A program made the translations under genes and the position numbers. Below, piece by piece: positions 45,026-50,849 of a stretch of DNA of 50,849 nt. Source of the stretch: Helicobacter cetorum (GTDB taxonomy: Bacteria; Campylobacterota; Campylobacteria; Campylobacterales; Helicobacteraceae); contig NZ_FZMR01000016.1 in assembly GCF_900198405.1 (NCBI RefSeq), positions 1-50,849 of the forward strand, written 5' to 3'. Under the pieces are notes generated by a model that saw nothing but the letters and a program-made list of their open reading frames with translations, was not told the DNA's origin and searched no databases. The first letter of the stretch is position 1; every line of letters starts with the position of its first letter.

Positions 45026-46720
45026 ATGATTTTTGGGGATTTTAAATATCAGAAGTGCGTTAAAAAACTTGTTGCCACTAATTTTAACGAGCTAAAAGAC
45101 GCCTTAGATTTTATCTCTCAAAATAGGGGAAAGGGGTATTTTGTAGGGTATCTCACTTATGAAGCACGCCTTGCTTTTTTAGATAAAACTTTTAAAAGCC
45201 AAACCCCTTTTTTATATTTTGAACAATTTTTAGAAAGAAAAAAATACGCTTTAAAGCCTTTAAAAGAACACACTTTTTACCCTAATATTCATAGCCCTTT
45301 AGATAAAAAGAGCTATTTAAAACAATTTAAAAGCATTAAAGAGCATTTAAAAAAGGGCGATACCTATCAAGTCAATCTCACTATGGATTTAATTTTAAAC
45401 ACTCAAGCCAAGCTAGAAAAAATTTTTGAAGAAGTGTTACATAACCAAAACACGCCTTTTAAGGCTTTTATAGAAAATGAGTTTAGTAGTATTTTAAGTT
45501 TTTCACCAGAATTATTTTTTGAATTAGAATTTTTAGATAATGCGATTAAAATCATCACAAAACCTATGAAAGGCACGATAGCTCGTTCAAACAATCCCCT
45601 AATAGATGAGAAAAATAAATTATTTTTACAAAATGATAGCAAGAATAGAAGTGAAAATGTGATGATTGTGGATTTATTGCGTAATGATTTGAGCCAAATT
45701 GCTCTAAAAAATAGCGTAAAAGTCAATCAATTATTTGAAATCATAGCCTTATCTAGCGTGTATCAAATGGTGAGTGAAATTGAAGCCAAATTGCCCCTAA
45801 AAACAAGCTTATTTGAGATTTTTAAGGCGTTGTTTCCTTGTGGCTCAATTACAGGGTGTCCTAAAATAAGAACGATGCAAATCATTGAAAACTTAGAAAG
45901 GCGTGCTAGGGGGGTGTATTGTGGGGCTATAGGACTTGTTGAAGAAAAAAGAGCTGTTTTTAGTGTGCCAATTCGGACGATAGAAAAGAAAAAAGGCGAA
46001 AATTTTTTGCATTTAGGGGTAGGGAGTGGGATTACTTATGAAAGTAAGAACGAAGATGAGTATGAAGAGAGTTTTTTAAAATCCTTTTTTGTCATGCCTA
46101 AAATTGAATTTGAGCTTATAGAAACCATGCGAATTATAAAAGTAGCTCAAAAATTAGAGATTAGAAATAAAAACGCCCATAAAGAACGCCTTGTGAGTAG
46201 TGCTAAATATTTTAATTTCAAATACGATGAAAATCTTTTAGACTTTGAGCTAGAAAAAGAAGGGGTTTTAAGAATTTTATTGCAAAAAAATGGCACACTC
46301 ATTAAAGAATATAAAACTTTAGAACCATTAAAAAGCCTAGAAGTGCGTTTAAGTCAATTCCCCATAAATAAACACAATGATTTTTTATACCATAAGACGA
46401 CTTACGCCCCTTTTTACCAAAAGACTAGAGAACTCATTAAAAAAGGCGTTATTTTTGATGAAATCTTTTATAACCAAGATTTTGAACTTACTGAAGGGGC
46501 TAGAAGTAATCTTGTTTTAGAAATCAATAATGAGCTACTAACCCCTTATTTTAGTGCGGGTGCGTTAAGGGGAACTAGTGTTATGGAGCTGTTAAAAAAG
46601 GGTCTTGTTAAACATGCCCCTTTGAATTTGCAAGATTTACAAAGAGCCACTAGAATCTATTGTATCAACGCTTTATATGATTTGGTGGAAGTGAAATGGG
46701 TTAGAGATTGGTCTCATTAA
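45026..46720 (+). CDS. pabB: Aminodeoxychorismate synthase component I fused to 4-amino-4-deoxychorismate lyase (PabB-PabC)
   Basis: 564 aa. The N-terminal chorismate-binding domain has FSPELFFELEF, PMKGTIARS, NVMIVDLLRNDLSQIA, FPCGSITGCPKIRTMQIIE, GVYCGAIGL and GSGITYES, as in PabB/TrpE. The C-terminal 200 residues form a class IV aminotransferase-like lyase (IFDEIFYNQDFELTEGARSN and AGALRGTSVMELLKKG). Together they convert chorismate to p-aminobenzoate for folate, given a PabA glutaminase or ammonia. Both halves are intact. ATG 45026 directly follows the DUF2156 stop. Confidence 0.92.
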   Translation: MIFGDFKYQKCVKKLVATNFNELKDALDFISQNRGKGYFVGYLTYEARLAFLDKTFKSQTPFLYFEQFLERKKYALKPLKEHTFYPNIHSPLDKKSYLKQFKSIKEHLKKGDTYQVNLTMDLILNTQAKLEKIFEEVLHNQNTPFKAFIENEFSSILSFSPELFFELEFLDNAIKIITKPMKGTIARSNNPLIDEKNKLFLQNDSKNRSENVMIVDLLRNDLSQIALKNSVKVNQLFEIIALSSVYQMVSEIEAKLPLKTSLFEIFKALFPCGSITGCPKIRTMQIIENLERRARGVYCGAIGLVEEKRAVFSVPIRTIEKKKGENFLHLGVGSGITYESKNEDEYEESFLKSFFVMPKIEFELIETMRIIKVAQKLEIRNKNAHKERLVSSAKYFNFKYDENLLDFELEKEGVLRILLQKNGTLIKEYKTLEPLKSLEVRLSQFPINKHNDFLYHKTTYAPFYQKTRELIKKGVIFDEIFYNQDFELTEGARSNLVLEINNELLTPYFSAGALRGTSVMELLKKGLVKHAPLNLQDLQRATRIYCINALYDLVEVKWVRDWSH

Positions 46721-46727
46721 AATAAAT

Positions 46728-46851
46728 CATATTTATCTTAAAAATCGTTGCAAGAGTATCAATCCATTTTAAAAAGAAGAGTTTGCTAAAGAAAAGACTA
46801 AGGAATAAGAAATAAAGCCCCTAAGAAGATAATCTAAACGCCAAAGGCGTT
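46728..46851 (+). repeat. Dispersed repeat, copy B
   Basis: Direct-orientation copy of 23143-23250, starting eight bases after the pabB stop. It retains a perfect hairpin AAACGCC/GGCGTTT (46836-46852) that is mutated in copy A, and an extra insert of about 18 bp (ATAAAGCCCCTAAG region). Beyond it, two 22-bp near-copies of TGCTTAAACxCATTxGATAAA lie at 46871 and 46950. The hairpin could terminate the lysA-pabB operon. Confidence 0.85.
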
Positions 46852-46967
46852 TAAATCTCTAGTATGCTTGTGCTTAAACACATTGGATAAACAATTAAAA
46901 CAAGAAATAATTAGCCTTTAGGCTATTGTCCATGCCTTTATTTTGACCATGCTTAAACGCATTAGAT

Positions 46968-47000
46968 AAAAAACCAAAATAAGAGCCTTTAAAAAGCTCT
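46968..47000 (-). terminator. Terminator of the BabA/HopQ-group gene
   Basis: On the minus strand AGAGC/GCTCT (47000-46982) forms a stem followed by TTATTTTGGTTTTTT, about 20 bases beyond the hop stop codon. Confidence 0.55.
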
Positions 47001-47017
47001 CTTAAAGAATATCTATT

Positions 47018-48928
47018 TTAGTAAGCGAACACATAATTGGCAAAAATACTATAAAGTCTTCTGTATTCTAGCTTAGAACCCATAAAGCTATAATAGTTAG
47101 TGTTAATGGTGGGGATTTTTACGCCTAATTCAAAGCCATGTTGAGGGGCATGTTCTGTTTTTTTATTCTCAGTGAGATTGACTCTTAACCCAAGATTGAA
47201 TAAAAATTGGAAGTTTGAGGTTTTAACATTAGCTTTATAAGGGGTTGTTGGACCATTGAAAATAGGATTATTTTCTAGCACAAGATTATTGCTATTAAGC
47301 CAAGAAGTCCCTGCAAGCTGAATGCCTCCAAAAAGACCAAAAGAGAATTTATTGCCTGCTTTGCCTATTTTCTTAGCATTGATAATATTGTAGAGTAAAT
47401 CTGAACCTACACCATAAGTTAGCACATTAGAGGCTGAATTAAAAAATCCGCTTTTAATATACGCATGGTTATAATCAAAAAATCCATAATATCTTGCACC
47501 CCAGCGTTTTTGCTTGCCAAAGAATTGTTTATAGCCCATCATCACGCCAAAGCCATTCATCGCTCCGTTATTGATTTGAGATTTGAGTATGCCCACATGC
47601 CTAAAGGGATTAGCACTCATAGCTTGCAGAGCGTTGTTTAGAGCGTTTTGTTGGTTAACATCGATAGAGATAGTGCTCCCTGGGCTATATGTGTTTTCTT
47701 GGATGGTAACAAGGTTTTTTAAATCAAGATTATTGTTAGGCATGTTTGAAATGGCTTGGATTTGATGGTTAGTTGCACTTAGAGTGTTCTTTAAACTTTC
47801 TTTGTTGACTCCTAGATGGGTTACATCATTCACGATTTGAGCGGTGTTATTGGTTGAAGTGTTGTAGTAGTCAATAGATTGTTGTGTAGCTTGCTCACTA
47901 TTATTAGGGTTAGCAAAAGAAGTGCTGTTGCCATAAACCCATTTGCATTTTTCAGTCTCAGTTATGGTGCATGATTTGCCTTCAAAGATACTTTTTACCA
48001 CTCCCCCCAAAGGTTTGTAAGCATTGACAATATTTTGAGCGCCTTGAATAACTTTTTCTTGGGCATTAAAAGCCTCTTGAAATTGACTGGCAAAACCAGC
48101 AGTATTGGCAGTGGAATTTTTTTGCAAACTACTAGCTTGAGTGTTAAGGATTTGGCTTGTTTGAAGTAAAGCAATGGCATTATCGACCATATTAACAGCT
48201 ACTTTATAGGCTTGAGTTTGATTGATAGCCATGCCATCTGGACCTAGTTGTTCAACAACTTTTCCAGTATTTTTATCTGTATAATTTGCAGCATTCCCTG
48301 TGATAGTAACTTGGGTTTTTCCAAAGATGGTTAGGATTTCTTTTGCAGTGTCTAGCATGTTGCTTAGATTAGCATAAGTAGGACTGGCTTGCAATTTTTG
48401 TTGAAGTTGTGTGGCGAGTTGTGTGGCTTTTGTCATATCAGTTTTTGATTGTCCTAAAGTAAGACTGCTGTTTTTATTATAGTAGCAATTAGATTGAAGG
48501 CCTTTACATACATTCCCTGTTCCTAATAAAATCCCTTGTAGCATGAGTGCCATGCTAATAGCCATCTTAGAGGCTTGGTATGTGGGAGAATACTCTCCGT
48601 TTGTTGAAGAGCATGTTCCGCTACCAATAGCACCACCACCAGTGTTACATTGGTTATTTTGACTGAAAGCTTGGATGCTGGATATCGATTCAGTGATTTT
48701 AGCACTATCATTGGCGTTATTAACGGCACGATTTAATTCTTGCATCAACACTAGATTGTTTTGCAACTCTGCATAACTATCATTAAGCTTTTGGATAGCA
48801 CCAGTGTTTTTAGCGATTTGCTGAGCTTCGCCAATTTGATAACCCACACTTACAAAAAAGCCATTTTCTTCAGCACTCAAAGGAGCGAGACTAAGAGCTA
48901 GAACTAGAGCTAGATTTTTCTTTATCAT
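47018..48928 (-). CDS. Hop-family outer-membrane adhesin, BabA/HopQ group
   Basis: About 636 aa from ATG 48928, which has AAAGGA upstream and gives the signal peptide MIKKNLALVLALSLAPLSA before EENGFFVSVGYQIGEA. The N-terminal adhesion domain is helical and Asn/Gln-rich with paired cysteines (CNTGGGAIGSGTC; CKGLQSNC; CTITETEKC). The C-terminal barrel is the conserved Hop type: NNGAMNGFGVMMGYKQFFG, RWGARYYGFFDYNHAYIKS, FGGIQLAGTSWLNS, GVKIPTINTNYYSFMG and the terminal YRRLYSIFANYVFAY. This barrel matches BabA, SabA and HopQ; the binding domain is closest in look to HopQ, but the orthologue cannot be named. No CT or poly-A switch is seen. Confidence 0.88.
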   Translation of the reverse strand: MIKKNLALVLALSLAPLSAEENGFFVSVGYQIGEAQQIAKNTGAIQKLNDSYAELQNNLVLMQELNRAVNNANDSAKITESISSIQAFSQNNQCNTGGGAIGSGTCSSTNGEYSPTYQASKMAISMALMLQGILLGTGNVCKGLQSNCYYNKNSSLTLGQSKTDMTKATQLATQLQQKLQASPTYANLSNMLDTAKEILTIFGKTQVTITGNAANYTDKNTGKVVEQLGPDGMAINQTQAYKVAVNMVDNAIALLQTSQILNTQASSLQKNSTANTAGFASQFQEAFNAQEKVIQGAQNIVNAYKPLGGVVKSIFEGKSCTITETEKCKWVYGNSTSFANPNNSEQATQQSIDYYNTSTNNTAQIVNDVTHLGVNKESLKNTLSATNHQIQAISNMPNNNLDLKNLVTIQENTYSPGSTISIDVNQQNALNNALQAMSANPFRHVGILKSQINNGAMNGFGVMMGYKQFFGKQKRWGARYYGFFDYNHAYIKSGFFNSASNVLTYGVGSDLLYNIINAKKIGKAGNKFSFGLFGGIQLAGTSWLNSNNLVLENNPIFNGPTTPYKANVKTSNFQFLFNLGLRVNLTENKKTEHAPQHGFELGVKIPTINTNYYSFMGSKLEYRRLYSIFANYVFAY

Positions 48929-48960
48929 TTTATTAAATCCTTTATTGATATTCTTACATT

Positions 48961-48986
48961 TAAAAATAGACAAGACTTCACTCTTG
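48961..48986 (-). terminator. Terminator after alpB
   Basis: CAAGA/TCTTG stem (48986-48971 on the minus strand) followed by TCTATTTTT, 30 bases beyond the alpB stop and before the next Hop gene. Confidence 0.5.
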
Positions 48987-49016
48987 CCGTAAACAAAAAT
49001 CTAAAGCCCTAAAGCC

Positions 49017-50510
49017 TTAGAACGCATACCCATAAACCCAATACACCGAATAAGGACGGTAGTAGGATACTTCTGTGCTACCATTACTATAATAAGTGTT
49101 ATAAATCGTAGGGATTTGAATACCAATCTCAATGGAGTGTTGGTTATGTTTCTTCATATCTTTTTTCAAAATACCAAAGTTCATACGCATCCCCACATCA
49201 AAGAGAAATTGGAATTTGGTTGCAGTAGGTTTATGAACAAGTTGAGAATTTTTAGCTAGACTTGTGATATAGCTATCTCCTGCAAGTTGGATTCCAGTGA
49301 AAAAGCCTGCATTAATACTCCTAGAACCAAATGAACGAGAAAATACATTATAAAGCACATCAGTTCCCACGCCATAAGTGAGTAAGTTTACTTGGTTGTA
49401 AGTAGGGCCATTACCTACGCCTGCTCCATTATAAGAGAAAAAGCCATAGTATCGTAAGCCAAAGGCTTTTTTCTTTCCAAAGAATTGCTTGTAACCAATC
49501 TTAGTGTAAAAGCCATTCATCGCATTGGTTTGCTTGCTATTACCAGCGGCAAATTGACCTAGCCATGGGTTGGCTTTAAGCTGACTGTTCAAACGCACGA
49601 GTTTATTAAGGGTGGCCTCAGCGTTAGCAAAGTATTTTTCAGTGCTTTGAGGACTCTTTCCCCATTCTTCTTTATAGCCTGTAGAAGAACTAATATTAGC
49701 TTGTTTGAGTTCATTAAGAGTGCTTGCAGATTGGTCAATCATGTTTTGAACCAGACCTGTAAAATCCTTAGCACTGATACTATTGCCCGCATTGGCCGAG
49801 TTGAATATCTGCATGGTCAATAAAGCGTTAATAAAATCTTGGCTTGCCGCAAGAGTACTTGCAGATTGATTCAAGGCATAAGAAACTTGTTGTGCGTTTT
49901 TGAGATTTAATGCCCCAGATGGAGAGTTGTTAGCTCTAATAGAGGCGTTCATGTATTTGATATAGGTATTGAGATTATTAAGACTGCCTAGTTGCTCAGA
50001 TAGCAAGGGGTAGGTTGTTGTGCCATATTGAGTTAAGCCTGCCATTTGTTGTAATGCTGTTTGGGTGTTTTGATACATGGCCTGATAGATTTGATAGCCA
50101 ACGGTGTTTTGTAAGTTTTGGTCTTTAATTTGTTGGTTATCTTTTAACTGTGGGTAAAGATTGGCAAGGTTTTGTAATTGGAGCGTGAGCAAGTTGCCCA
50201 AATTCCCTACGACATTACCCCCTTCATCCTTATTATCAATATTGATAGTTGTTGTGGCATTGATTTCATTGGCTAAGTCTATTGCTTTATATTTATTAGG
50301 ATTCTTAACTTTTTGCACCACTTGCCCTAGCTCATAACCAAAGGTCATAAATCCTCCATCTTCTTCAGCACTCAATGGGCTTAGATTTAAAGAAAGCACT
50401 AGGCTTAAAGGGGCTAAGAATGTGATGTTTTGTTTAAAATGTTTCACAAGATTTTCCTTATTCATCTTATTTGTTGTTTTGAATGCGTTTTGTTTCATTT
50501 TCTTTATCAT
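49017..50510 (-). CDS. alpB: Outer-membrane adhesin AlpB (HopB)
   Basis: 497 aa. Near-identical blocks to H. pylori AlpB: FLAPLSLVLSLNLSPLSAEE (signal region), GGFMTFGYELGQVVQKVKNP, ANPWLGQFAAGNS, YNGAGVGNGPTYNQVNLLTY, NVFSRSFGSRSINAGFF, GIQLAGDSYI and the terminal YRPYSVYWVYGYAF with C-terminal Phe for barrel insertion. AlpB with AlpA binds host laminin. It is somewhat shorter than I recall for H. pylori AlpB; the variable middle domain is reduced and its cysteines are missing. ATG 50510 has a strong AAGGAGG site. It lies 19 bases after alpA, an operon. Confidence 0.92.
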   Translation of the reverse strand: MIKKMKQNAFKTTNKMNKENLVKHFKQNITFLAPLSLVLSLNLSPLSAEEDGGFMTFGYELGQVVQKVKNPNKYKAIDLANEINATTTINIDNKDEGGNVVGNLGNLLTLQLQNLANLYPQLKDNQQIKDQNLQNTVGYQIYQAMYQNTQTALQQMAGLTQYGTTTYPLLSEQLGSLNNLNTYIKYMNASIRANNSPSGALNLKNAQQVSYALNQSASTLAASQDFINALLTMQIFNSANAGNSISAKDFTGLVQNMIDQSASTLNELKQANISSSTGYKEEWGKSPQSTEKYFANAEATLNKLVRLNSQLKANPWLGQFAAGNSKQTNAMNGFYTKIGYKQFFGKKKAFGLRYYGFFSYNGAGVGNGPTYNQVNLLTYGVGTDVLYNVFSRSFGSRSINAGFFTGIQLAGDSYITSLAKNSQLVHKPTATKFQFLFDVGMRMNFGILKKDMKKHNQHSIEIGIQIPTIYNTYYSNGSTEVSYYRPYSVYWVYGYAF

Positions 50511-50529
50511 TTTCTTTTGCCTCCTTTCT

Positions 50530-50849
50530 TAGAATGAATACCCATAAGACCAATACACGCTATAAGGACGGAAATATTTCACCGTAGTTCCAGCAGACTT
50601 ATAATAAGTGTTATAAATCGTAGGCACTTGCACACCTATTTCTACGGTGTGTTGGCGGTGTCGTTTAGTCTTTTGACCTAATTTACCAAAGTTCATGCGA
50701 AATCCTAAGTCAAAGAGGAATTGGAAATGCGTGCTATTAATGTCTTTCTTATTGACATATTGATTATTCTTTAATGAAGAATTAAAGGTCTCTCCTGCTA
50801 ATTGAATGCCTCCAAAGACACCAAAATTGACGGCTTTATTTTGATAAGT
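50530..50849 (-). CDS. alpA: Outer-membrane adhesin AlpA (HopC), 3' end only
   Basis: The last 106 codons of a Hop gene run off the window edge. It reads FGVFGGIQLAGETFNSSL, THFQFLFDLGFRMNFGKLG, VEIGVQVPTIYNTYYKSAG and ends TVKYFRPYSVYWSYGYSF, matching the AlpA C-terminus as I remember it. Its place directly upstream of alpB supports this. It starts beyond base 50849. Confidence 0.85.

Noticed and set aside
46871..46971. CRISPR-like array from two short near-repeats
   Set aside because: Only two imperfect 22-bp units about 80 bp apart; no array or cas gene.

Overview
The window is from a gastric epsilonproteobacterium of the Helicobacter pylori group. It is not a typical H. pylori strain: the proteins resemble what I remember of H. 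pylori throughout, but with clear divergence and different gene order, so a sister species such as H. cetorum is my inference. The evidence is a very AT-rich genome, TGnTATAAT extended -10 boxes, Hop outer-membrane adhesins (AlpA/AlpB type), an ImaA-like giant autotransporter, an HpaA-family lipoprotein, the Helicobacter-specific biotin esterase BioV, a poly-G phase-variable alpha-1,3-fucosyltransferase, and an AapA/IsoA-type toxin-antitoxin locus.

Layout. (1) 1-7.5 kb is an accessory, decaying arm. It holds a candidate small-peptide/antisense-RNA locus (35-242), a remnant ORF with in-frame stops, a PhnA/YjdM-like zinc-ribbon protein, an HNH nuclease whose C-terminus is broken by two compensating frameshifts, a wrecked family 9 glycosyltransferase, an N-terminally truncated HemJ-like protein, and an OLD-family ATPase/TOPRIM nuclease. 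The nuclease start is separated from its body by a run of 13 C, which puts it out of frame here. (2) 7.6-21.3 kb is a conserved block: HpaA-like lipoprotein, lepA, dxs, fliH, fliG, fliF, PAP2 phosphatase (all minus), then pyrG, recJ, an RluA-family pseudouridine synthase and a small secreted protein (plus). This matches the H. pylori HP0346-HP0355 order as I remember it. (3) 21.4-23.4 kb is a junction with a phase-OFF fucosyltransferase, an aapA toxin gene with its antisense RNA, and one copy of a dispersed repeat of about 105 bp. (4) 23.4-46.7 kb is a second conserved block, like HP0281-HP0293: tgt (minus), then a TrkA/RCK-like protein, aroB, a MscS channel, mtaB, an FtsH-like AAA protein lacking the protease motif, bioV, a DUF4149 membrane protein, a GT25 glycosyltransferase, imaA, lysA, a chorismate mutase-like gene, a DUF2156 gene and a PabB/PabC fusion. 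(5) 46.7-50.8 kb has the second repeat copy and an outer-membrane adhesin cluster on the minus strand: a BabA/HopQ-group Hop, alpB, and the 3' end of alpA.

Functional themes are surface variation (fucosyltransferase, GT25, broken GT9, Hops, ImaA), flagellar basal body, isoprenoid, shikimate/folate, lysine and biotin biosynthesis, and mobile-element defence (OLD and HNH proteins). The most notable observations are the aapA/IsoA locus, a second candidate locus of the same architecture, and the phase-variable OLD nuclease. No tRNA, rRNA, CRISPR array or intact insertion sequence was recognised.
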